Below are positions 36,123 to 43,753 of a stretch of DNA of 64,000 nucleotides, piece by piece (the stretch's first letter is position 1; the number at the start of each line of letters is the position of its first letter). A program made the translations under genes and the position numbers. Under the pieces are notes generated by a model. The model was not told where the DNA came from. It worked only from the letters and a program-made list of their open reading frames with translations, and did not search any database. Origin of the DNA: Arthrobacter mobilis (GTDB taxonomy: Bacteria; Actinomycetota; Actinomycetes; Actinomycetales; Micrococcaceae); the NCBI RefSeq assembly GCF_012395835.1, contig NZ_JAAZSQ010000002.1, positions 27,524-91,523 on the forward strand. Direction: 5' to 3'.

Positions 36123-36575
36123 TCAGCGGGTGTCCATGTCCTCGAAGACCAGGAAGGTCTGGGTGTCGATGATCCCGGGCATGGACTGGATCTGGTCGAA
36201 AATCACCCGGCGCAGATCCACGTTGTCCACCGCCCGGACGAGCAGGATGACGTCGAAGTTCCCGCCCACCAGGGCAATGTGGTGCACCTCGGGGATGGCC
36301 TTGAGGGCATCCTTCAGCGCCCGCCAGGAGTGCTGGCGCAGCTTCAGCGTCACGTAGGCGGAAGCCCGCAGGCCGGCCTTGATCGGATCCACAAGGGCGG
36401 TGAACTTGGTCAGCACGCCGGATTCGGTCAGCCGGGCGATCCGCGAATAGGCGTGGGCACGCGAAATGTGAACGTTTTCCGCCACCGCCGTCACGGACAG
36501 CCGGCCGTCCCGCGTCAGTTCGGCCAGGATCTTCCGGTCGATGTCATCCAGTTTGACGGAAGGGGCGTCGGTCAA
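36123..36575 (-). CDS. Lrp/AsnC-family regulator (probable BkdR)
   Basis: About 150 residues from a TTG at 36575, chosen because GAGGTG lies 7 bases upstream and the length matches Lrp proteins; an ATG at 36626 would add 17 unlike residues. The helix-turn-helix reads LDDIDRKILAELTRDGRLSVTAVAENVHISRAHAYSRIARLTESGVL, followed by the RAM ligand-binding domain (ASAYVTLKL; GGNFDVILLVRAVD). It is divergent from the branched-chain dehydrogenase genes, where Lrp-type BkdR activators normally sit and sense branched-chain amino acids. The role is inferred from that position. Confidence 0.82.
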   Translation of the reverse strand: MTDAPSVKLDDIDRKILAELTRDGRLSVTAVAENVHISRAHAYSRIARLTESGVLTKFTALVDPIKAGLRASAYVTLKLRQHSWRALKDALKAIPEVHHIALVGGNFDVILLVRAVDNVDLRRVIFDQIQSMPGIIDTQTFLVFEDMDTR

Positions 36576-36801
36576 TCGTCCACACCTCGGTTGGTAATCC
36601 AGCTCACGTTTGCAATTCGTCTTCAAGAATACGCTCTAGGGATGGAAAGTTCCACCGTTCTTCCAAAATATGGATACGAATAGTAGCCGGATCGCATACT
36701 AATCAAACAAATCAAACACGGAAACTTTCATCCGAATCCGTCCGGCCAGCCCGGCGGCCACCGCGCAGGCGGCAGCGCCGGCAGGATCAGCAGGAGACGC
36801 A

Positions 36802-37971
36802 ATGACCACCTCCACCGGAAAGAACCGCAAGGGCTCCACGGGCAATCCCCTGGACCACATGCCCCGCACCGCGCCGGACAGCAGCCGGGCCGCCGAGTCC
36901 TTCATGCTGCCGCAGACGGCACCGGTCCAGCTGGTCGACCCGGACGGCCGGCACGTCCACAACGACATGTATCCGCTGCCGGACGGCCGTCAGCTGCTCA
37001 CCGCCTACCGGCAGCTGGTCATCGGCCGCCGGGTGAACGACCAGGCCAACGCGCTGGTCCGCCAGGGCCGGATGGCCGTCTACCCGTCCTCGCATGGCCA
37101 GGAGGCGTGCCAGGTCGCTGCGGCCCTGACCCTGGGGGACGGAGACTGGCTGTTCCCGACCTACCGGGACACCGTGGCGGTCATGGCCCGCGGGGTGGAC
37201 CCGATCCAGACGCTCACCCTGCTGCGCGGGGACTGGCACGGCGGCTACGACCCGTACGAGCACAAGGTCTCGATCCAGGCCACCCCGCTGGCCACCCAGC
37301 TGCTGCACGCCGTCGGCGTTGCCCACGCGGCCAAGCTCAAGGGCGAGAACACCGTGGTGATGGCCATGTGCGGGGATGGCGCCACCAGCGAAGGGGACTT
37401 CCACGAGGCCCTGAACTTTGCGGCCGTGTTCCACCTGCCGGTGGTGTTCTTCGTGCAGAACAACCAGTACGCCATTTCCGTACCGCTCAAGCACCAGTCC
37501 GTGGCGCCGTCGCTGGCCCACAAGGCCATCGGCTACGGCATGCCCGGCGAACGGGTGGACGGCAACGACCTGGCCGCCCTCCTGGGCGTGCTGGGCAAGG
37601 GCGTGGACCGGGCGCGCGCCGGCGGCGGACCGGTCCTGGTGGAGGCCCACACCTACCGCATGCAGTCCCATACCAATGCCGACGACGCCACCCGCTACCG
37701 CACCGACGAGGAAGTCCAGGCCTGGCTGCCGAAGGACCCGATCATCCGGATGCGCAGCTACCTGTCCGGGCTGCACCTGCTCACCGAGGAGCTGGAGCAG
37801 GAGTTCGCCGGCGACGCCGAACAGGTGGCCGCCCGGATGCGCGACGGGCTGAATGCCGAGGTGCAGGTGGATCCGGAGGACCTGTTCCGCTTCGTCTACA
37901 CCAATCCGACCCCCCAGCTGCGCGAGCAGGCGGCGAAGCTGCGCGACGAGCTCTCCCGCGAATCCCTGTAA
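36802..37971 (+). CDS. bkdA: Branched-chain 2-oxoacid dehydrogenase E1 alpha subunit
   Basis: 389 residues. The thiamine diphosphate motif GDGATSEGDFHEALNFAAVFHLPVVFFVQNN spans about 192-222, and the phosphorylation-loop region TYRMQSHTNADDATRYR is near 285. It decarboxylates 2-oxoacids of Val, Leu and Ile together with E1 beta. A pyruvate specificity cannot be excluded from sequence, but the divergent Lrp gene and the single-lipoyl E2 favour branched-chain substrates. No E3 gene lies in the operon, so lipoamide dehydrogenase must be shared. Confidence 0.85.
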   Translation: MTTSTGKNRKGSTGNPLDHMPRTAPDSSRAAESFMLPQTAPVQLVDPDGRHVHNDMYPLPDGRQLLTAYRQLVIGRRVNDQANALVRQGRMAVYPSSHGQEACQVAAALTLGDGDWLFPTYRDTVAVMARGVDPIQTLTLLRGDWHGGYDPYEHKVSIQATPLATQLLHAVGVAHAAKLKGENTVVMAMCGDGATSEGDFHEALNFAAVFHLPVVFFVQNNQYAISVPLKHQSVAPSLAHKAIGYGMPGERVDGNDLAALLGVLGKGVDRARAGGGPVLVEAHTYRMQSHTNADDATRYRTDEEVQAWLPKDPIIRMRSYLSGLHLLTEELEQEFAGDAEQVAARMRDGLNAEVQVDPEDLFRFVYTNPTPQLREQAAKLRDELSRESL

Positions 37972-37996
37972 GACGGCCCCGGAGAGGAAGCCTGCG

Positions 37997-39031
37997 ATGA
38001 CTGCAACCACAACCAGCACCACGCTGACGTTCGCCAAGGCGCTGAACACTGCCCTGGCCGATGAAATGGAAGCCGACCCCACCGTCGTCGTCTTCGGCGA
38101 AGACGTCGGGCCCCTGGGCGGAGTCTTCCGGATCACCGACGGGCTGACCAAGCGCTTTGGCGAGGAACGCTGCTTCGACACCCCGCTGGCCGAGTCCGGG
38201 ATCATGGGCATGGCCGTGGGCATGGCCATGAACGGGCTGCGCCCGGTGGTGGAGATGCAGTTCGATGCCTTCGCCTACCCGGCCTTCGAACAGGTGGTCT
38301 CGCATGTGGCGAAGATGCCCAACCGGACCCGCGGCAAGGTGAAGCTGCCGATGGTCATCCGGATCCCCTATGCCGGCGGCATCGGCGGCGTGGAGCACCA
38401 CTGCGACTCCTCGGAGTCCTACTATGCCCACACCCCCGGCCTGACGGTAGTGGCGCCGGCAACCGTCCAGGACGCGTACACCATGCTGCGCGAGTCGATC
38501 CGGCACCCGGATCCGGTGGTGTTCCTGGAGCCGAAGAAGCTCTACTGGTCCAAGGACGAAGTCGACCTCCCGGCGCTGCAGGCCCGCTGGGGTGCCGGCG
38601 GCGCCGCCGCGGCAGGACCGCGGATCGGCCGCGCCGTCGTCGCCCGCGAGGGCAGCGACGCGACCTTGATCACCTACGGGCCGAGCGTGCCGACGGCGCT
38701 GCAGGCGGCCGAGGCCGCGGCCGCCGAAGGCCGGTCGCTGGAGGTCATCGACGTGCGTTCGCTCGTTCCGTTCGACGACGAGACGGTCACCGCCTCGGTG
38801 CGCAAGACCGGCCGCGCCGTCGTCATCGCCGAGGCCCCCGGATTCGCCTCCGTGGCCTCCGAGATCGTGGCCCGGGTGCAGGAGCGCTGCTTCCACTCGC
38901 TCGCCGCGCCGGTGCTGCGGGTGACCGGTTTCGACATTCCGTATCCGGCGCCGAAGCTGGAGCAGTACTACCTGCCCAGCGTGGACCGGATCCTGGACAC
39001 CGTGGACGAACTGCAGTGGGAGGAGGCATAG
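37997..39031 (+). CDS. bkdB: Branched-chain 2-oxoacid dehydrogenase E1 beta subunit
   Basis: 344 residues. Transketolase-like domain: VFGEDVGPLGGVFRITDGLTKRFG, then RCFDTPLAESGIMGMAVGMAMNGLRPVVEMQFDAFAYPAFEQ, and the C-terminal ligase-like fold with LITYGPSVPTALQAA. It pairs with E1 alpha to form the alpha2-beta2 decarboxylase. ATG 37997 is preceded by GGAGAGGAAG; the gap to E1 alpha is 25 bases and to E2 one base. Confidence 0.9.
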   Translation: MTATTTSTTLTFAKALNTALADEMEADPTVVVFGEDVGPLGGVFRITDGLTKRFGEERCFDTPLAESGIMGMAVGMAMNGLRPVVEMQFDAFAYPAFEQVVSHVAKMPNRTRGKVKLPMVIRIPYAGGIGGVEHHCDSSESYYAHTPGLTVVAPATVQDAYTMLRESIRHPDPVVFLEPKKLYWSKDEVDLPALQARWGAGGAAAAGPRIGRAVVAREGSDATLITYGPSVPTALQAAEAAAAEGRSLEVIDVRSLVPFDDETVTASVRKTGRAVVIAEAPGFASVASEIVARVQERCFHSLAAPVLRVTGFDIPYPAPKLEQYYLPSVDRILDTVDELQWEEA

Positions 39032-39032
39032 C

Positions 39033-40415
39033 ATGCCGCGACAGGTATTCATGCTGCCGGACCTGGGCGAGGGGCTGACCGAGGCCGAACTGGTGAACTG
39101 GCTGGTCAAGGTGGGGGACCAGGTCCGGGTGGACCAGCCCGTCGCCGAGGTGGAGACCGCCAAATCCCTGGTGGAGGTGCCCAGCCCCTACGCCGGCACC
39201 GTGGCCGTGCTGCACGGGGCCGCAGGAGAGACCATCGACGTCGGCAAACCGCTGATCTCTGTGGATGCCGAGGGCGCGCCGGCTGCCGAGACCTACCGCA
39301 CCGAGGAGCGTGCCGGGGCCAAGCCGCCGGCCGTCGAGGTGGGGGAGGCCGCGGACTCGGGCTCGGGCAATGTGCTGATCGGCTACGGCACGTCCGGCGG
39401 GCACGGCGCCGGCCGGCGCACGCGCAAGCCCAGGCGGGCCTCCGCCGGCCCGCAGGTGCGTACCACCGCGGAACCGGCCCCGGCGGGGCCGCGCCGGGCC
39501 CCGCTCGTGGTCTCGCCCCTGGTACGCAAGCTGGCCCGCGATGGCGGCCTGCGGATCGAGCAGATCCAGGGCAGCGGCCGGGACGGGCTGGTGCTGCGCC
39601 GGGACGTGGAAGCCGCGCTCGCCGGTTCCGCCGCCCCGGAGGCCGCGCCTGCAGCCGAAACGGCGTCCGCCCGGCCGGCCGCGGCCGCCGGGGCCGCGGG
39701 GGAGACGGATCCGCGCAGCGGGCTGCGCATTGCCTCCCGGACCCCGATGCGCGGGGTGCGCAAGGCCGTGGCCGAGGCCATGTCCCGCAGCCGCACCGAA
39801 ATCCCCGAGGCCACCGTGTGGGTGGACGTAGATGCGACCGCCCTGCTGGAACTGCGCGCGCAGCTGAAGCAGCGGGACCCGGACAACACCCCCGGGCTGC
39901 TGGCGTTCATCGCCCGCTTCGTGCTGGCCGGCCTGGCCCGGTACCCGGAACTGAACTCGCGGATCGAGGACGGGGAAATTGTCGCCTTCGACGGCGTGAA
40001 CCTCGGCTTCGCCGCGCAGACCGAGCGCGGGCTGCTGGTGCCCAGCATCCGCGGCGCGGACCGGCTGAGCGCCCGGCAGCTGGACGCCGAGATCCGCCGG
40101 CTGGCCGCCGTCGCCCGCGACGGCAAGGCGAGCCCGGCCGAACTGACCAGCGGGACCTTCACGCTGAACAACTATGGTGTGTTCGGCGTCGACGGCAGCG
40201 CGGCAATCATCAACTATCCGGAGGCGGCGATTCTCGGGGTGGGGCGGATCATCGACAGGCCCTGGGTGGTCGGCGGCGAACTGGCCGTCCGCAAGGTGAC
40301 CGAACTGGTCCTGGCCTTCGACCACCGGATCTGCGACGGAGGCACCGCCGGCGGGTTCCTGCGCTACGTCGCGGATGCGATCGAGAACCCCGGCTCGGTA
40401 CTGGCCGACCTGTGA
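39033..40415 (+). CDS. bkdC: Branched-chain 2-oxoacid dehydrogenase E2 (dihydrolipoyl acyltransferase)
   Basis: 460 residues. One lipoyl domain (residues 1-78) has the lipoyl-lysine in ETAKSLVEV (Lys43). A linker follows, then a peripheral-subunit-binding domain near 150-190 (VVSPLVRKLARDGGLRIEQIQGSGRDGLVLRRDVEAA). The catalytic domain ends with FDHRICDGGTAGGF, the HxxxDG active site near 430. It transfers the acyl group to CoA and scaffolds the complex. A single lipoyl domain is typical of the branched-chain enzyme. Confidence 0.9.
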   Translation: MPRQVFMLPDLGEGLTEAELVNWLVKVGDQVRVDQPVAEVETAKSLVEVPSPYAGTVAVLHGAAGETIDVGKPLISVDAEGAPAAETYRTEERAGAKPPAVEVGEAADSGSGNVLIGYGTSGGHGAGRRTRKPRRASAGPQVRTTAEPAPAGPRRAPLVVSPLVRKLARDGGLRIEQIQGSGRDGLVLRRDVEAALAGSAAPEAAPAAETASARPAAAAGAAGETDPRSGLRIASRTPMRGVRKAVAEAMSRSRTEIPEATVWVDVDATALLELRAQLKQRDPDNTPGLLAFIARFVLAGLARYPELNSRIEDGEIVAFDGVNLGFAAQTERGLLVPSIRGADRLSARQLDAEIRRLAAVARDGKASPAELTSGTFTLNNYGVFGVDGSAAIINYPEAAILGVGRIIDRPWVVGGELAVRKVTELVLAFDHRICDGGTAGGFLRYVADAIENPGSVLADL

Positions 40416-40469
40416 GCGAAGCGCGGCGCACCTCTGGCTGCATCGGGGGTGCGCCGCTACCCTAGCAGC

Positions 40470-40664
40470 ATGATCCAACTGCCGGAGTCATACCAGCGCT
40501 ACCTGGACCAGCTCGCCAGCGCCCACGCCGAGGCACTGCGCCCGGTCTTCCTGCAGTCCGCGGCCGAACGCGAGCACGGCGTGCTCGTCCGCGGGGCAGG
40601 CACCCACTACGTTCAGGCGCTTGTGGACGACGCGATTCCCTACGGGGAAATCCGCGAAGAATAG
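40470..40664 (+). CDS. Small conserved-looking protein of unknown function
   Basis: 64 residues beginning MIQLPESYQRYLDQLASAHAEALRPVF and ending ALVDDAIPYGEIREE. It is acidic, with no membrane segment or recognisable motif. TACCCT (40458-40463) ends 6 bases before ATG, the leaderless pattern, which supports it as a real gene. I do not recognise the family. It lies between the branched-chain dehydrogenase operon and the MBL-fold gene without obvious coupling to either. Confidence 0.6.
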   Translation: MIQLPESYQRYLDQLASAHAEALRPVFLQSAAEREHGVLVRGAGTHYVQALVDDAIPYGEIREE

Positions 40665-40822
40665 CGGGGTGCGCCGTCACCGGCACGCCGGGACCGGGTG
40701 CCGGCGTGCAACCATGCCCGGCGCCGGGGTACCTTAGCTAGCGGGCGGGGCAGCACCCGCCCGCGTGCCAACGGCGGCACCGGGCCGCCGCACAGTGACC
40801 GCAATGGAGGGGACCGGCCCGC

Positions 40823-41686
40823 ATGAGCGCTGCCGCAGAAGCCGAACACAACGGGGACGAAACTGGCGACAAGGCTGCGTATGTGCAGGTGGCGCCCGGA
40901 AACTACGTGATCAGGACCAGCACCTACCGGCTCAACAGCGGCCTGGTGATCGGCCGCGACAAAGCCATGGTCATCGATACCGGTGCCGGACCGCGCCAGG
41001 CCCGCCAGATCTATACGGCCGTCCGGGAACTGACCAAGCTGCCCCTGGTGGTGGTGAACACGCACTCGCATTACGCCCACGTCTTCGGCAACGAGTTCTT
41101 CGCCCAGAACGGCGTGCACGAGTTCTACGCGCACCGCAACTGCGGCCACGACATGGCCGAAAACGGCGCGCTGCAGCGCGAACTCGTGGCCGCCACCGAA
41201 CCGGAGATGGCCGCCGCCACCGGCCGGCACACTGGCATCCGGGTGCCCACGCGGCTGGTGGACGCCGCGCCGGTCACGGTGGAGCTGGGCAATATGCCGG
41301 TCAAGCTTTTCCATCTGGGCCGCGGCCACACCGACGGGGACCTGCTGGTGGGGACGCCCTCGACCCTGTTCGCCGGGGACCTGGTGGAACAGGGCTCCTA
41401 CCCGCAGTTCGAGGATTCCTACCCGCGGGACTGGGTGGACACCCTGCGCCGGATCTCGGCGCTGCGGCATGAGTACGAGGTGCTCGTGCCCGGCCACGGG
41501 CAGACGGTCAGCTACGCCTTCGTGAAGAGCATGTGGGAAACCATGGCGCTGGCGGTGCGGATGGCCAGTACCGCCAGCCGGGAGACCCCGGCCGATTCCA
41601 CCAAGGCGATCCCCATCCTGCCCTACGGGCCGGTGCAGTCCCGCATCCTGCTCGAGCGCCTCACGCGCGCCCGGACTGGAGGCTGA
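40823..41686 (+). CDS. MBL-fold metallo-hydrolase with altered metal motif
   Basis: 287 residues. The metallo-beta-lactamase fold is clear: NSGLVIGRDKAMVIDTGAG, VVVNTHSHYAHVFGN, GRGHTDGDLLVGTPSTLFAGDLVEQG and LVPGHGQTV. The HxHxDH metal motif reads HSHYAH (His81, His83, His86) with Ala85 where the site-2 Asp ligand should be; codon 41075-41077 is GCC, one change from GAC. The remaining ligands (His in GHTDGD, Asp in AGDLVEQ, His in PGHGQ) are present. Activity, if any, may need only one metal. GGAGGG precedes ATG 40823. Substrate is unknown. Confidence 0.82.
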   Translation: MSAAAEAEHNGDETGDKAAYVQVAPGNYVIRTSTYRLNSGLVIGRDKAMVIDTGAGPRQARQIYTAVRELTKLPLVVVNTHSHYAHVFGNEFFAQNGVHEFYAHRNCGHDMAENGALQRELVAATEPEMAAATGRHTGIRVPTRLVDAAPVTVELGNMPVKLFHLGRGHTDGDLLVGTPSTLFAGDLVEQGSYPQFEDSYPRDWVDTLRRISALRHEYEVLVPGHGQTVSYAFVKSMWETMALAVRMASTASRETPADSTKAIPILPYGPVQSRILLERLTRARTGG

Positions 41687-42569
41687 ACAGCCAGGTCAGC
41701 AGCGCGCCGAGCAGCATGCCGGTGGCGGTGATCAGCGCGGCCCCGGCCCAGAAGAACAGCGGCAGCGCCCCGGCGCCCGGATCCGTCCGCGCAATGAACC
41801 AGTAGATTCCGGCGGCCGCGGCCGCGCCCAGCAGCGACAGCAGCCAGCACAGCCGCGGCCACCAGCGCGAGGACGCCCAGGAGCTGCCGTAGCCGCCGAA
41901 CACGTTCCAGCCCTCGCCGGCGCGCAGCACCAGCGGCCCGGCCAGCAGCGTCCAGAAGCCGGCCACCAGGAACGCCGCCACCACGTCCGAGGGCCGGTGC
42001 CAGCCGTTGACCAGCGTGGCCGCGCCGGTCAGCACGGCATACAGCCCGCCGGCGGCGGCGCTGAACGGCCGCCACCGGGGGGAGACCACCAGGAAGACGG
42101 CCAGGGCCGCCGCGGCCGCGAGGGTGGTGTGTCCGGAGGGCAGCGAATTGTGCGCCAGCGTGGGAATGCCCAGATCCGGCCGGTCCGGCAGCAGGTTCTT
42201 CAGCAGCCAGCTCGAGGCCGCGGACGCGGCGACGACGCCCACGGCGGCGGCGGCCGCATGCCGGCGCCGGCGGGCCAGGGCCACCCAGAGCAGCACCACC
42301 GCGGCCAGCGCGGCTGAGAGGTTCGGGATCAGGTTCAGGAACCCCAGGAACAGCCGGCGCGCCGGCCGCCAGACCGAGCCGGCCGCGGCCAGGGCGGATT
42401 CGTCGACGAACTGGCCGGTGGCGGTGCGGACGAACACGTAGTAGGTGCAGGCGAAGGCGGCTGCGCACAGCACCGCCCCGAGCCAGAAGAGCACGGGGGC
42501 GCGGCCGGCGCGCTTGCGGCCGCCGGCACGTCCGGCGCGGACACCGGGCTGCGGGCGCGGGTTCCTCAT
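41661..42569 (-). CDS. PAP2-family membrane phosphatase
   Basis: 302 residues, about six to eight membrane helices. The phosphatase signature is complete: KNLLPDRPD (motif 1), LPSGHTTLAAA (motif 2) and GWHRPSDVVAA (motif 3, catalytic His with Asp four residues on). It dephosphorylates lipid phosphates such as undecaprenyl diphosphate or phosphatidic acid at the outer membrane face; which one is not evident. Its 3' end overlaps the end of the MBL gene by 26 bases tail to tail. Confidence 0.85.
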   Translation of the reverse strand: MRNPRPQPGVRAGRAGGRKRAGRAPVLFWLGAVLCAAAFACTYYVFVRTATGQFVDESALAAAGSVWRPARRLFLGFLNLIPNLSAALAAVVLLWVALARRRRHAAAAAVGVVAASAASSWLLKNLLPDRPDLGIPTLAHNSLPSGHTTLAAAAALAVFLVVSPRWRPFSAAAGGLYAVLTGAATLVNGWHRPSDVVAAFLVAGFWTLLAGPLVLRAGEGWNVFGGYGSSWASSRWWPRLCWLLSLLGAAAAAGIYWFIARTDPGAGALPLFFWAGAALITATGMLLGALLTWLFSLQSGRA

Positions 42570-42633
42570 GGGTTAACAGGGTGCCACAGCCTCCGGCCCA
42601 TGGAGCCTGCCGTGCGCGGCGTACAGTGGAGCG

Positions 42634-43641
42634 GTGAGCGACGATATCCCGGATCTTGATGACCTGCTGGCCACCGCGCGGGTGGTGAGCCTGCCGATGA
42701 AGGTCAGGTTCCGCGGCGTGCTGCAGCGCGAAATCCTGCTGTTCCGCGGACCCGCAGGCTGGGCCGAGTTTTCCCCGTTCCCCGAGTACAACGACGGCGA
42801 ATCCGCCGCCTGGCTGCGGGCGGCCATCGAGGCCGGCTGGCAGGGGTTCCCCGCGCCGCTGCGGGATGCCGTGCCGGTGAACGCGACGGTGCCGGCGGTG
42901 CCGCCCGCGGACGTGCCCGCGGTGCTGGCCAGGTACGACGGCACGCAGACGGTCAAGGTCAAGGTGGCCGAGCGCGGCCAGGGGGTGGACGAGGACGTGG
43001 CCCGGGTCGCCGCGGTCCGGGCCGCGCTGCCGCAGGCCCAGCTGCGGGTGGACGCCAACGGCGGCTGGGACGTGCCCACGGCGGTGGCCGCCCTGGGCCG
43101 GCTGGCCGACTACCGGCTGCAGTACGCCGAGCAGCCGGTGCCGGACATTGCCGGGCTGCGCAGCGTGCGCCTTCAGCTGCGGCGGGCCGGCATCGACGTG
43201 CCGGTGGCTGCCGATGAAAGCGTGCGCAAGGAGGAGGACCCGCTGCGGGTGGCGCGGGAGGACGCCGCGGACCTGATCGTGGTGAAGGTCCAGCCCTTGG
43301 GCGGGGTGCGCCGGGCGCTGCGGATCGTCGCCGAGGCAGGGCTACCGGCAGTGGTCAGTTCGGCCTTGGATTCCTCGGTGGGGATCCGGGCCGGCGTGGC
43401 GCTGGCTGCCGCCCTGCCCGAGCTGCCGTACGCCTGCGGGCTCGGCACGGTCTCCCTGATGGCCGGCGACGTTGCCGCCGGTCCGCTGGTGCCCGCGGGC
43501 GGGCAGCTGCGGGTGGGGGACGTGGCCGTGGACGAGGACCTGCTGGACCGTTTTGCGGCCGCACCGGAGCGCCGCCGGTGGTGGCTGGACCGGCTGCGCC
43601 GCTGCCACGCCCGGCTGGCCGGTGAAACGCTGGAAGTTTGA
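42634..43641 (+). CDS. menC: o-Succinylbenzoate synthase
   Basis: 335 residues, enolase superfamily. Catalytic and metal residues are the VKVKVAE lysine, RVDANGGWD (Asp), YAEQPV (Glu), AADESV (Asp/Glu) and LIVVKVQPLGG (second Lys). It dehydrates SHCHC to o-succinylbenzoate. The GTG start 42634 has TACAGT exactly 6 bases upstream, so it is leaderless. It is separated from menA/E/B by the catabolic block. Confidence 0.93.
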   Translation: MSDDIPDLDDLLATARVVSLPMKVRFRGVLQREILLFRGPAGWAEFSPFPEYNDGESAAWLRAAIEAGWQGFPAPLRDAVPVNATVPAVPPADVPAVLARYDGTQTVKVKVAERGQGVDEDVARVAAVRAALPQAQLRVDANGGWDVPTAVAALGRLADYRLQYAEQPVPDIAGLRSVRLQLRRAGIDVPVAADESVRKEEDPLRVAREDAADLIVVKVQPLGGVRRALRIVAEAGLPAVVSSALDSSVGIRAGVALAAALPELPYACGLGTVSLMAGDVAAGPLVPAGGQLRVGDVAVDEDLLDRFAAAPERRRWWLDRLRRCHARLAGETLEV

Positions 43642-43753
43642 CCACAGTTCACCTCCGGTCAGGCTTCCGGACGAATTGCGCTGGGACGCTGGGCTTGACC
43701 GGGACCGGGCAACGCCCGGCCCACCACTCGCAAATTCGGGAAGGCCTCTCGTC

